Source: Balamuthia mandrillaris
Taxonomy: Eukaryota; Discosea; Longamoebia; Balamuthiidae
Direction: 5' to 3'
Assembly: GCA_031835245.1 (NCBI GenBank)
Contig: JAVKOQ010000008.1
Coordinates: 62,001-126,000, forward strand
DNA: 64,000 nucleotides
The translations under genes were made by a program, and so were the position numbers. Positions 16,645-30,800 of this stretch are shown in pieces. Below the pieces are notes generated by a model. That model saw nothing but the letters and a program-made list of their open reading frames with translations. It ran no database searches and was not told where the DNA came from. Each line of letters opens with the position of its first letter. Positions within the stretch are counted from its first letter, which is position 1.

Positions 16645-17819
16645 TTGAGGAAAGAAAGAGATTTGAAAAAAATTACACCACCGACCCAAAAAAAAAAAAC
16701 AAAAACAAAAAAGTTTGCTCTCCGACTCTCTCTCCTTTTCCTTCCGCCTTTTTTACTTTCTGTCTCTCTCCAAAATGAACTTTTTTTTATTTTATTTTTG
16801 ACCCTTAGATTTTCTTTATGGATTTTTTTTTTTTGCTATTATGATGAAATTTTCGTGCTATCAATAATTTCATTTGGGTTTGTTTTGAAATTCGGATGCT
16901 TTGGGAAAGGGTAATTTTCTGTCCACATTGAGGATGGAGAGAAACATCTGTAATTGGTTTGGACAGGCTCAAGAGGATGTGGGACTGAGCCGAATCTTCT
17001 TGTATGGATTCAATCTCTTTATTGTTTGTAAAGGTTGCCTCGCGGGTTTGGCTTTTTCTGTTTCTCGTTTCGAAGGCCAAACATCATTATCATTTCTCTT
17101 CCCAGCAACAGAAAGAAGTAAAGAAAGACGTCGTAAGCACTTTTATCTCGGCCGTTGACAAGGCGAGAAGGCCTAGATCTTCCTTTATAGCACGGATATC
17201 TGGATGATTACTATTTCCTCGTGAGTTGTGGTTGCAAGAGGCATTCGGAGATTGCCACCCACCTTACCGCATATGACGCAAGTTTAGTTTAATATTCTTG
17301 GATACAACCATTTTTATCTCATTCCACCGCGTTAGGCCAAGCCCAAGGCCAGGCTTGCATCGACCACACGGTATTTCCTTGGCTCGCTCGCCGGGTGCGG
17401 CCAAGCCCGAGGCCAGGCTTGCATCGACCACAAACAGCCGCTCCTTCGGCGTCGAACTCGCGGCCTTCCCTCCTTTTGTTTTTTTTGTAATACTACTCCA
17501 TGACGACATGACATGCTAAATGTAAGCGGATTTTCTTCACAATTTCCATTGCGGTTGCTCAAATATGGAGAACAAACGCAACGATTACACCATGTGCGAC
17601 TTTTATAGCGGGGTGCTGCTGGGGTTGCGGTCGCAGCCTCCCCCATGCCTCATTCTCTCTCTCTCTCTCTCATTCCCTTTTTCTCTCTCTCTCTCTCTCC
17701 CTCTCCCTCTCTCCCATTCTCTCTTCTGTTGACAAGAAAGACAAACACTCTCTCTGCGCTGGGGGGCTTAGGCGCGTAGAACACCGAAAGCAAGGGCGGC
17801 GCACAGAAAGCTTCAGAAC
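16645..17819. other. Intergenic, divergent RFX-like / LOV genes
   Basis: AT-rich to about 17320, then a GC-richer part holding a 64-bp tandem duplication (17335-17432). A CT-rich stretch at 17655-17720 lies just before the LOV gene. A TTTTATAGC element near 17600 could be its TATA box. No coding signal or tRNA was found. Confidence 0.5.
17335..17432. repeat. 64-bp tandem duplication (about 1.5 copies)
   Basis: A 34-bp block beginning GGCCAAGCCC and ending GCATCGACCACA occurs at 17335-17368 and again at 17399-17432 with one substitution. The period is 64 bp. Each copy carries the internal near-palindrome GGCCAAGCCC(A/G)AGGCC. The function is unknown. Confidence 0.85.
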
Positions 17820-19016
17820 ATGGGGAAGGAGATGTCCAAGGAGATAAAGTCGAACCTGGAGGTCGTCCAGGCCAACAGCGTACAGATCAGCGAGAAGGAC
17901 TTGTTGAAGCTGCAGAAACGGATCACAGCGGAATATCCTTTCATTTCTAATGTTTATGAGTCAATGGTCGGTTGTTGTTCTGCTTCTTCTTTGCCTTTCG
18001 TCGTCTTCCTCTTGTTGCCGTTTTGCTGTTGTTTCCACTGTTCTCCCTCTCTGACAGTGCCTTTATCTTCATGCAATAAGGTGGTAACGGACGTGGAGCT
18101 TCCGGATAACCCCATTGTGTTCGCCAACGATAACTTTCAGCGGATGACGCTGTACCCGAGGGAAGAGATCATCGGCAGGAACTGTCGCTTCCTTCAGGGC
18201 AAACACTCCAACAAAGAGACCGTACGAAAGATACGGGAGGCCATTGTGAACGGAGAGAAGCTGGTAATGCCTTTAACTTGTTTTTTTGTTCCTGGTTTGC
18301 TTGCTCGCGTTACTCAACCGGGTCTCGTAAAAGGAGGTGGAGCTGTTGAACTATCGGAAAGATGGAGTGCCCTTTTGGAACAACTTTGTGTTGCTGCCGG
18401 TGCACAGGAAGAAGCAGAGCAAAGGCAAGAAGGGCGGCAAGGTCACCCACTTCATCGCCATCCAGAAGGACGTCACCGTGCTGAAGCAGGCCAAGCACCC
18501 CAACCCCAAGCGATGGAGCTGCCACGAGCTCTCCCTCTTCCTCTCCTACTGCAACCTAGGCCATTACATGGACTGGGCTGTGGAGCATAACGTCTCCGGG
18601 CAGTCCTTCCGGGCCATGACGGAGGAGCAGCTGAGCCGACTCGGGGTGCACTCTGCCAAGGACCGGCTTGCTCTGTTGGATACCGCCCATCTCCTCAAGC
18701 GTATTTCTTGCCTGCTGCTTCTCCTTTTCCATTGTTCCTATGCTTATTCTCTTCTTGATGTTCAGGAGACCCAAAAGCGGCATGTAAGGTCCTCTACCAA
18801 GAAAAGGACGAGCTGGCCTCCCTTCTGGATGACGGCTTCAGCTCCTCCTCCGGCAACAGCGAGGCCGCTCAGCCTGAGTACCCCGACGAGGCCGGGCTGG
18901 ATTACTCCGAGCCCATGGAAGAGGAGGTTGACCTTATCCACCCAAGAAACCTGAAGTTCTGGAAAGATCAACCGAGTACGTTATCGCCTCTCTTCTTCAT
19001 CCTCTTCCTCTTCCTT

Positions 19017-19075
<59 letters not shown>

Positions 19076-19390
19076 TCTCACTGTTCCATTCGAACAGCGT
19101 TCGCGGTGACATGCGTGAAGTTCATCCGCGGGAGGGACATCCAAATACTGAACCTCCCCGCGGAGGTGTCCTTGGAGGAGGTGCAAAGGCGAGCCGCCGA
19201 CTTTGCGACGAAGGCCAAAGAGCCCCGGTCCTCCTCTTCCTCCTCCGGGTTCTTGCCGCCGAGCCTCACCTACGAAGACCCCCACGAGGGCGACGACGGG
19301 AGGAGGCGGGAGGAGCTCACCTCGGAGGCCCAGTTCCAGGAGGCAAAGCGCGCCTACCACGGTCGCACGCTCAACCTCTGGCTCAACTAG
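17820..19390 (+). CDS. LOV-SAM protein, putative blue-light sensor
   Basis: Five exons: 17820-17966, 18081-18263, 18334-18700, 18766-18975 and 19098-19390, giving 399 residues in phase. Residues about 45-160 are a LOV (flavin-binding PAS) domain. It has NDNFQRMTLYPREEIIG, then GRNCRFLQG with the photoactive Cys at residue 84, and NYRKDGVPFWNNFVLLPV. A Lys/Gly-rich insertion precedes the last strand (THFIAIQKDVT). Residues about 171-233 form a SAM domain (WSCHELSLFLSYCNLGHYMD ... LSRLGVHSAKDRLALL). An acidic linker and a C-terminal segment (TFAVTCVKFIRGRDIQILNL) that loosely resembles PB1 follow. All canonical LOV chromophore-site motifs appear present, so light sensing with SAM-mediated oligomerisation is a reasonable inference. 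Introns contain CT repeats. Confidence 0.88.
19022..19073 (+). repeat. (CT)n in LOV-SAM intron 4
   Basis: CT dinucleotide run on the coding strand, ending about 24 bp before the exon 5 acceptor at 19097. Confidence 0.95.
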
Positions 19391-19559
19391 GCCCTATTGT
19401 GCGTGTGTGTGTGTGTGCGTGTGTGTGTGTGTTCCTCCAGAAAGAGCTCTTTCTTCTTCTTCTGTCCCTCTTCTTCTTCTCCTCTTCTTCTTGTGAAATA
19501 AAATTATTTGTTCCATTCAAACAAAAAGAGAAGAGAAGAGAGCAGTGAAGGCCATCCTT

Positions 19560-19598
<39 letters not shown>

Positions 19599-19599
19599 G

Positions 19600-22256
19600 A
19601 TGGAAGATGAAAAGCAAAGACTTCTTTCTTTTACTGAGGAGGAGGAGGAATCTGAAAGCAATAACGAAGGACGGGAAGAAGAAGAGGAGGATGCTGCTGA
19701 TGACGGACACAACAACAGCTACGACGAGGATGGGGAGGAAAACGGGAACGGGAACATGGACACGGAGATGTATGTTCCTGCACGCCGCAAGAGGCCTGCT
19801 TCCTCCTCACGGCACAAGCCCTACCAATCCTTCTCGCACCGCCCCTCCGCGGAGCAAGGCGGACACCACGACCTCATCCATAGGTCGCACAACAAGAGGA
19901 ACAAGGGCTGGTGTGAGCGACTGCTTGGGGGAGGAAGGCGGAGAAGACAGCAAAGCAAAAGGGGCAAAGAGGTGCAGTGTCGCCTCATTGACAGGGCAAA
20001 GCCTTACAAGTACAACGTTCGACGGCATGGGCTCAAGTATGGTGCTTTGATCATGGGTATAAAAGTTTCCCCTTCCCCTTCCGCTTCTCGTCTCTCTCTC
20101 TCTCAATCATTGGAAGAGAAAGATATTTTTTAATCTCAACGCTACAAAAGGCGACTTGTACCACACACTCCTGGACTACACCTGGTGGAAGCTGCTGTTG
20201 GGCTATGCTTTCACCTTCTTTTGCGTGCATCTCTGCTTTGCTACTCTCTACAATTTTGGTTGGTCTCCCTTCCCTCTCCTTCTTCTTGTTCTTGTTCTTG
20301 TTCTTGTTCTTGTTCTTGTTCTTCTTCTTGTTCTTCTTCTTCTTCTTCTTCTTCTTCTTCTTCTTCTTCTTGTTCTTCTTCTTCTTCTTCTTCTTCTTCT
20401 TCTTCGTTCTTCGTTCTTCGTTCTTCTTCTTCTTCGTTCTTCGTTCTTCTTCTTCTTCTTCTTCTTCTTTCTTCTTTCTTCTTCTTCTTCGTTCTTCTTC
20501 TTTCTTCTTTCTTCTTTCTTCTTCTTCTTCTTCTTCTTCTTCTTCTTCTTCTTCTTCTTCTTCTTCTTCTTCTTCTTCTTCTTCTTCTTCTTCTTCTTCT
20601 TCTTCTTCTTCTTCTTCTTCTTCTTCTTCTTCTTCTTCTTCTTCTTCTTCTTCTTCTTCGTTCTTCTTTCTTCTTTCTTCTTCTTCGTTCTTCGTTCTTC
20701 TTCTTCTTCTTCTTGTTCTTCTTCTTCTTCTTGTTCTTCTTCTTCTTCTTCTTGTTCTTCTTCTTGTTCTTCTTCTTCTTCTTCTTCTTCTTCTTCTTCT
20801 TCTCTCTTCCGCTTTTATCCTGTTAACAACGTTGACTTTGCGCATCTCTTACCGCTTCCGGCTCGTTCGTGCCACAACTTTCTGAAGACAAGAATGGGCT
20901 CGGTGGCATTCAACCAGGAGAGCACCGTATAGAGGTGACGTTTTGGGATTGCTTCTTTTTCTCCATTCAAACGATGAGCACCATAGGTAAGCTCGCTGCT
21001 GTTTTTCCTCTGCTATTCCAATCCGGCCGGCTCTGACTTGTTTTATCGAACGTTTAAAAAAAAGGATATGGCAAGCTGAGTCCGCATTCAAACTATACCA
21101 ATGCTATCGTCTGCATCCAAGCCTTCTTTGGCATTCTGTTTGTTGCTATTACCACCGGTTCCTTCCTCTTCTTTCGTTGATTCTTTCTATTTGTTTCTTT
21201 TTTCCTTTTATCTTTTATTTCATTGTTTTGCATGCCCTTTTTGCATGGGACTGAACATCTTATCTGTGCGTGGTTTCCTTCTATCAGGCTTTGTTTTTGC
21301 CAAGATTTCGCGTGCCTCTCGCCAGAAACGGTATATCCTCTTCTCGGACGTGGCAGTGGTTAACTGTGTGGAGCAATACTACGAGGGCAGCCCTGATTGC
21401 CTGGATGAAGGAGGCTACACCACTGGCGGCTGTCCCTGTCTGGTCATACGTCTGGCCAACATTCGAAAGTCTCAGCTTTGTGAGACGCAGCTTCGGCTGT
21501 TGCTGGTCAGGAAGGAAAGGAATTCGCTCTATGCTCGGAGGCGGGCCACCAGTTCCTTGTTGAGGCACAACCCCAACATGCATTCTGAGGAGTTAGATAT
21601 TTATGAGGAAGAAGGAGATTACATGGACATAATGGAGTACGTTTGGTGTTACTATGCGTGTTCTTTCTTCAGTTACTCACTGTTTTATTTTATACACATC
21701 ATTGCAACAGAGAGCAATCAGACGAAATGATTTTCAGAATTCATGAGCTTAACTTTGAGCTGAATAATCAAGTAGGAAGGGTCCGTTCCACTGACATGTC
21801 AACGCCGTTGCTGCCTTTGCCATGGACCATTATCCACGCCATGGATAAGCGTAGTCCACTTTATGGATACACACCAGAGCTGATGAGGGAGTCCAACTGC
21901 GAGATCATTGCTGTCCTTGATGGAATCGACGAGGCGTGCTCTGAAAACTTGCAGGCTCGGTACCTCGTCACCTTTCATTTCCTCCTTAGTTTCCTCTCCT
22001 CCCCTTCCCTCTTCTTCTCTCTCTGTTTTGTCTCTTCCTCATTACCAATGAAAATGAAAGGTGGAGCTACACATGGAAGGAAATAATTTGGAATGCTCGG
22101 TTCGTGCCGGTTGTGCGTCAGAATGCAAGGAAGGGCTGCTATGAAATCGACTTTGGTCGTTTCCACGAGTTTGTGCCTTGTGCTTCGCCCTCTTCCGCCT
22201 CCAGCACCGCCTCTACTCCCTCTTCTAGCAGACAAACCAGCATGCGTTGGGAATAA
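19600..22256 (+). CDS. Inward-rectifier potassium channel (Kir family)
   Basis: Membrane K+ channel. Seven exons: 19600-20056, 20151-20258, 20888-20986, 21065-21157, 21288-21636, 21711-21959 and 22061-22256, giving 516 residues in phase. The N-terminus is long and acidic, then basic. M1 is about 158-185 (LLLGYAFTFFCVHLCFATLY). The pore helix and filter read SIQTMSTIGYG, with TIGYG at 220-224. M2 is about 233-255 (AIVCIQAFFGILFVAITTG). The Kir cytoplasmic beta-sandwich follows: RYILFSDVAVVN, LVIRLANIRKSQL, LPLPWTIIHAMDKRSPLYGY, EIIAVLDGIDEA and ARFVPVV. It is a two-TM channel with the single GYG filter expected for a tetramer. The stop codon overlaps an AATAAA-type signal. Intron 2 is 629 bp of mostly CTT repeat. 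Confidence 0.93.
20280..20802 (+). repeat. (CTT)n-dominated satellite in Kir intron 2
   Basis: About 520 bp of CTT with interspersed GTT and TTT units, pyrimidine on the coding strand. It is the largest simple repeat in the window and accounts for several spurious poly-Leu, poly-Phe, poly-Ser and poly-Glu frames. Confidence 0.97.
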
Positions 22257-22478
22257 TAAAGAGAGAAGAGTAAACGAAAGCATTGTTTAAAAGCACCAAA
22301 TGGAACCAATGGGTTAACTGTTTAAGTAGGAGGGCCTAAGTGCAAATACTATATAAATGAAGCAAAGGGTAGGAAAGTAAGGGTAAAAGGGCTGGATTGT
22401 ATTACAAAAGGCAAATAAAATATGAGGTGTGTTTTTTGAGAAAAGTTGTGTGTTCTCTGCTTAAAGCATAGAGCATGA

Positions 22479-24453
22479 TCACCAATAATCCCCACAAGAG
22501 CAGCGCCCATCAGGAGAGAAGTGATGAAAGCGACTGCCATCCCTCACCAGGATCTCCCGCTGAGTGACCTTGGCAATGAACTTGGTGGCTGTATGGCAGT
22601 CCCCACACACCCTCAGGTTCTTCATGATCTGCAAGGCCTGTCCTGGTGGCGTGCTCAGCAGCCCAAAGGCAATGGCCAGCTTCTCGCTGTGATAGCACAA
22701 TTCTTCCTCCTTCTGCTCGTCCTCCACATCATGCAGCACCCACTCCGTGGCTGGCTGGTATCCCGCTGCCTTCATCTGCTGGATCAGCTGGTCCAGGTGG
22801 TGGAAGATCTCTGTGCTGCGAGGATGGCTGCGGTCCTTCACCACGAAGCTGTGCACCTCCCCATCCACCGTGATCCAGCTCCTCCCTGCCTCTTTCTTCA
22901 CCTTCCGCTCCTTCATCTCCTTCCGCACCTTCTCCACCTCTTCCCATCGCCCTGCTGCTGCCAAGATGTTGGACAGCACCACAAAGGAGGATGCATCCTT
23001 TGGATTCAATGCAATGGCTCGCTCTGCTGCTCTTTTGGCCCGCTCCACGTCTTTGGCCCCTCGGCAGGCGCCCAACAAGGTCCTCCATGTCACAGCATCA
23101 GGAGGGACCTCCATGGTGTGGATCAAGGCTTCTGCCTCCTCCAGTCTTCCTGCCCGCCCCAACAGGTCCACCATGCAAGTGAAATGCTCCGTGGTGGGCT
23201 GGATGTTGTGCTTCTCCTTCATGGCAGCAAAGCAGGCCAAGCCTTCCTCCACCAGCCCTGCATGGCTGCATGCGTTCAGCACGTTGATGAAGGTGATGGC
23301 GTCTGGTTGCACGCCTTGTTCTTCCATCTCCTGCAGGGCGGCCAGTGCTGCTTTGCCTCGGCCATGCAGCCCATGCATGGCGATCATTGCATTCCACGTG
23401 ATCACGTCTCGTTCCTGCATTTGCTGGAAGACCTTGCATGCTTCCTCCAGCTCTCCACACTTGCCGTACATGTCGATGAGGGCATTTGAAGACATAACAT
23501 TGGGAAGCAAGCCCTTGCGCAGCAGCTCTGCATGCACACGTTTGCCTGTCTTCAAGTCTGCTGTGCTGGCGCAAGCCTTCAGCACAGCAGCGAAGGTGAA
23601 GGCGTTTGCTGCCACCCCGGTTTGCTCCATCTCTTGGAACAGCTGCAAGGCCTCCTCGCCGTGGCCGCTTTGGGTGGCTGCTGCAATCATGGAGGTCCAG
23701 GTCACCACGTCCCGTTCCTTCATCCCTTGGAACACTGCACGTGCCTTCTTCATTTTCCTGCAAGTGCCATACATGTTGATGAGGGCAGTGGAAAGGACAT
23801 GGTTTGCTTGCAAGCCCCTCCGCAGCACCTCAGCATGCACACGTTTGCCTGTCTTCAAGTCTGCTGTGCTGGCACAGGCCTTGAGAACAATGGAGAAGGT
23901 GAAGGCGTCTGCTGCCATGCCGGCCTGCTGCATCTCTTGGAACAGCTGCAAGGCCTCTTTCCCATCCCCACATTGTGTGCACGCTTGCATCATGGCATTC
24001 CATATCACCGCTCCGCCTTTCTCCCCCTTGCTTCGCTCTTGTTGCTGTTGCTCTTCTTGTTGTTGCTGCTGCTTGTGGTGGTGGTGATGGAAGACTTCAC
24101 GGGCCAGGTCCAACCGACCACATGCCCCATACGCAGTGATCAGCGAGGCCGCCAGGCGGGAAAACACCTCCTGGTCAGAAGAAGAGAGATGGAGGAGGTG
24201 GGCGTGCACCCTCTGGCTGGCCTGGAGGTTCCTCTCCTGCTTGCACCGTTTCAACAGGGCCAAGAGGGCCTTCTCCTCCCCTCTCTCCCCTCCCCTTTCC
24301 ATCTCCTCCAACACTTTCTTCACCGCTCCTGCTTCCAGGCGGCCTCCTCCTCCTCCTCGTGCCAGCGCTTGCAGTTGCTCTTGTCCGGCATGCCTCCCGA
24401 CCTCCCTCCTCCTCCTGCTGGTCTCCTTACTTTCTGTCCTGCCTGCTACTCTC

Positions 24454-24496
<43 letters not shown>

Positions 24497-24805
24497 GCCG
24501 GTGGTGCTCTCCTGGGTTCCTCCGTTTGTCCTCCGCTCTGCCTTCCGCTGCTTTGGCTGTGGTCAGAGAGTGAAGCGGAAGAAGAAGAAGAAGAAGAAAG
24601 AAGATAGAAGAAAAAGAGGGACACAAAAAGAGCAAGGAAGCGTTTGAAAGAAACAAAGCAACGAACCAGGACAGAGGACAGAGGGGTGGAAGCGGCGGAC
24701 CGGAGGGACAGGAGGAGAAGAGAGGGGGAAGCGCAGGGAAGCAGGGAGGGGGAAGGGTCCCCTCTGCACGCCCCTGGCCATCACCCTTCCTCCACGTCGC
24801 CACAT
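22479..24805 (-). CDS. DYW-type PPR protein (organelle RNA editing factor), copy A
   Basis: Predicted mitochondrial C-to-U RNA editing factor. Exon 1 is 24805-24667, starting MWRRGGRVMARGVQRG, an Arg-rich presequence. Exon 2 is 24556-22479. Together they encode 738 residues. The same splice pattern is found in the paralogue at 60586, which supports the model. After a low-complexity linker come PLS-type repeats: two P-L-S triplets (IWNAMMQACTQCGDGKEALQ; ALINMYGTC) and a final set with VITWNAMIAMHGLHGRGKAA. The E/E+ region (AGRSWITVDGEVHSFVVKD) and a complete DYW deaminase follow: HSE as the zinc/catalytic motif, CGDC, and terminal CSCGDYW. An in-frame CTG-type repeat encodes poly-Ser in the linker. 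It has two fewer P-L-S triplets than the 60586 copy. Confidence 0.93.
24457..24495 (-). repeat. (CTG)13 coding repeat, poly-Ser on the minus strand
   Basis: Thirteen perfect CTG units on the plus strand (CAG on the minus, read as AGC Ser) within exon 2 of PPR copy A. The 60586 paralogue lacks it at the aligned site, so it expanded after duplication. Confidence 0.95.
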
Positions 24806-25081
24806 CTTTGCTTTTTCTTTGCTTTGTTTAAAATATAAATTAAAACTATTTTGTGGCCAACACCGAAGTTGAAGAGGGGAGCAAGCACTTCCCAAGGGAC
24901 ACAAGGCTCTTCACTCCCTAGGGGGAAGCCTCTATGAATAGCATATCATCTCCTCCCTAGCTCCTAGGCACCAAGAAGGACCCTCCCATCTTTTTTTTTT
25001 TTTTTGCCACCACAAAGGGCGAGCTCCTGCTCTCCCCAACGTTACCGAGTATAAAATAGATAGGGAAACGGGTGGTTTTGT

Positions 25082-27854
<2,773 letters not shown>

Positions 27855-30800
27855 TTAATTGGATTTATAAAAGTCGGGAAAGAAGTAACCACCCTCCAAG
27901 ACAACAGCACGAAAAGCAGCCAAATGAAAGCCCTTCGTAGCCAGCCAAACGTGCTGCCGACCAGCGCTTCGGTCGTTCTCCCAATCCAAACTTTGAAGCA
28001 GCACTCCATAGCCCTCTTGCAGTTTGTCTCGATGTGGCACTTGAAAGCGTAACGGAATGCGCATTGGTTCTGTGGCAAACCAACAAAGGTTTTTTTGTTT
28101 GTTGTTGTTGGTCTGTTTGTTTGTCTTGTTCTTCTTGTCGTGGTTGGTTTCGTTGAAGGAAAGAATGTGTTGCGCCAAGTAATGAAAGGCGAGATGTTGA
28201 CGAAGTTCTTCAGAGGAAAGTGTGTCAAGAGCGTCTTTGTATTGCCGTTGTTTCTTTTGCTGGAGATCTGCTGTTGCTCGTGCACTCCTTAGTGATGGCG
28301 GACAAAGGTTGCGGTTTCTCTTTGTTGTGGTTCTTTGCTGTTTTTGTGGTCTTGGCGGCAATGGCTCGAACAATTGTCGTAGACGTTTTCTCTTTGTACG
28401 TCGTTCTTCTCCTTGTGCTTCTTGAACTTCTTCTTGTTCGTTTTGCCCCACTTTCTCATGCTCTATTGATTTTTCTTGTTCTTTCTCTGGTGCTGCTGCC
28501 TTTGCTCCTCCTTCTACTCCCTCTTCTGCATCTGCAGCTCCCGCGTCCACTTCTTCTGTTTTCGTTTCCATTTCTCTTTCCTCCGCGGTAGCTGCAACCA
28601 GATTGTCCTCATCCAATGCTTCGCTGGTACCACTGTTTCTATGAAACATAGAAGTACCAACTTTGAACAGCAAGTTAATCTTACATAAACAAAGAAGCAG
28701 AGTCACTCACGTGCAGAAAACCGCTGTTCAACAGATGATTCAATTGGAAGTTGAGGAGGGCATTCCCAATCGGAGGAGACGCCATCCAATTTGGTTCGCA
28801 TGCAACGCGTCAGGCCAAATACAAAGTATCCAAAGCCGACTTCGTTGATGTTATATAGGATCTCCGTCACACCAAAAAGGCCGTGATACTTGTAGCTCGG
28901 TTGAGCTCGTCGCAATGATGGCGAAGAAGAATCAAGAGGAGCAACGAATCCAGCAGTAGTAGAAATAGCAGAAGGACAGGAGGAGGCTGAAGAATGAGGA
29001 GTAGAAGAAGAAGCTCCCCACGATTGCGTCAAAAGCTTCGATTGCTCCATCCTCTTTGGCAGGCTTTCAACAACACGAATGGGTTGCTTCTCATGGTATG
29101 CTCGCAACATAGCAAGATTGCCTCGAGTCATGGTTTGGTTTCTTTCCGGAGAGCCTTCTCCTACGTAATACACTTTCTCCCAACAATCGCAACCATCCAC
29201 CAACACTACTCTGTTGCCTCTATTTGCTGTGGAGCTTAGTTTGATGGATTCCATGGTTGTTGTTCTGGCCGCTTTGCCCTTCTTTTTGCCGTTGCGGGCT
29301 AAGGAAAGACTAGTGTACGAGATACCTTGCCTGTAATTACGATGGAGAGAAGAGGACCAAAGGGTACCAGCGCCTTGCACGATACTTCCAGGTTTAATGT
29401 TGGGCAACTCTCCATAGAATGGTTTGGGAGAGAAGCAGTAAACAGGGATGTCGTTCTCTTTGGCGGGAGAAAATGGGAGTGATGGAGAAGATGGTGTAGA
29501 AGAAGAAGAACATGCAAATGGCGGTGCTGAGGAATGCCGTGAGGAAGATAGCTGTGATGATGAAGATAAGGATAAAAGACGAGAAGAAATAGCAGATGAA
29601 AGGTGAGTGGAAGACGAAGAACAGCCAAGGTCTTGACGCTGTACAGAGGAAGACGAAAAAGCAAGAGGCGGAAGAGGAAGAGAAAGAGAAGAGAGAGGAG
29701 GAAGAGTAAAGATAGTAGCACCAGCAGCAGTAGAGGGGCAAAGAAAGGGAGGAAGAGGAGGAAGAGGATCAAAGAGAACTTTTCTTGCGGTAAAGCTTAT
29801 TCGCAGCCCAAGCGGAGTGCTGCAGTTGGTTGACTTTGGAATGGAATGTTCCCAAAATTCTTGAGTGGCTCCACCCATGTGTAGCATGTCTCCATGATTC
29901 AACATAATCTGTGTTATTGTGACAATTGTTAAAAAAGAAAAGAAAAACAAAGCAAAGCAAAGCAATAACCAAAAACCTTAGTTGGGCGAGTGTTACGGCA
30001 CTTGTGTCGCAAACAAAAGACACGACTTTCTCCCAACGAAAGTGAAGAAATGTTGGGACGATGACCCAAACAAGGTTCATCGTCGGAGTGCCACGATATG
30101 CTGTCTGAGCCTTTTCTGTACATCGTCACTAAAAGTGAATTGTAAACCTGCTCTGCTTCATTAGCTGTTCCATGTTCTGTTAGGATTGTGCGAAAGAGAA
30201 GCAAAGGTGAAAACGCATAACAAAAAAAACGAAGAATGAAAGAATAAATGCAATACCATGGATGGAGAGGGCAAGGCCAAGGACGTTCATGATGTCACGA
30301 AATAAAGCTGTAAATGGTCTCGCCTATTGTTTGGTTAGGTTTTTTTCTTCTGAGGAGAAGAAGAACAAGAACATGAGGAGGAGGAGGAGGAGGAGGAGGA
30401 GGAGGAAGAAGAAGAAGAAGAAGAAGAAGAAGAAGAAGAAGAACAAGAAGAAGAAGAAGAAGAACAAGAAGAAGAAGAAGAACAAGAAGAAGAAGAAGAA
30501 GAAGAAGAAGAAGAAGAAGAAGAAGAAGAAGAAGAAGAAGAAGAAGAAGAAGAAGAAGAACAAGAAGAACAAGAACAAGAAGAACAAGAAGAAGAAGAAG
30601 AACAAGAAGAAGAAGAACAAGAAGAACAAGAAGAACAAGAAGTACAAGAACAAGAACAAGAAGAAGAAGAAGAAGAAGAAGAAGAAGAACAAGAAGAAGA
30701 ACAAGAAGAACAAGAAGAAGAAGGAGAAGCAGAACGAGAAGAAGAACAAGAAGAACAACAAAAACCTGTTGTGCTACATCATGATAAGAATAAGCCCTCT

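Noticed and set aside
20156-20932. Poly-Phe, poly-Leu and poly-Glu frames in Kir intron 2
   Set aside because: They derive wholly from the CTT repeat; exon phase through 20258 and 20888 supports an intron.
22747-24647. Long antisense frames across PPR copy A (446 and 371 codons)
   Set aside because: They are reverse-frame shadows of GC-rich repeats; similar shadows occur on copy B, and no domains are seen.
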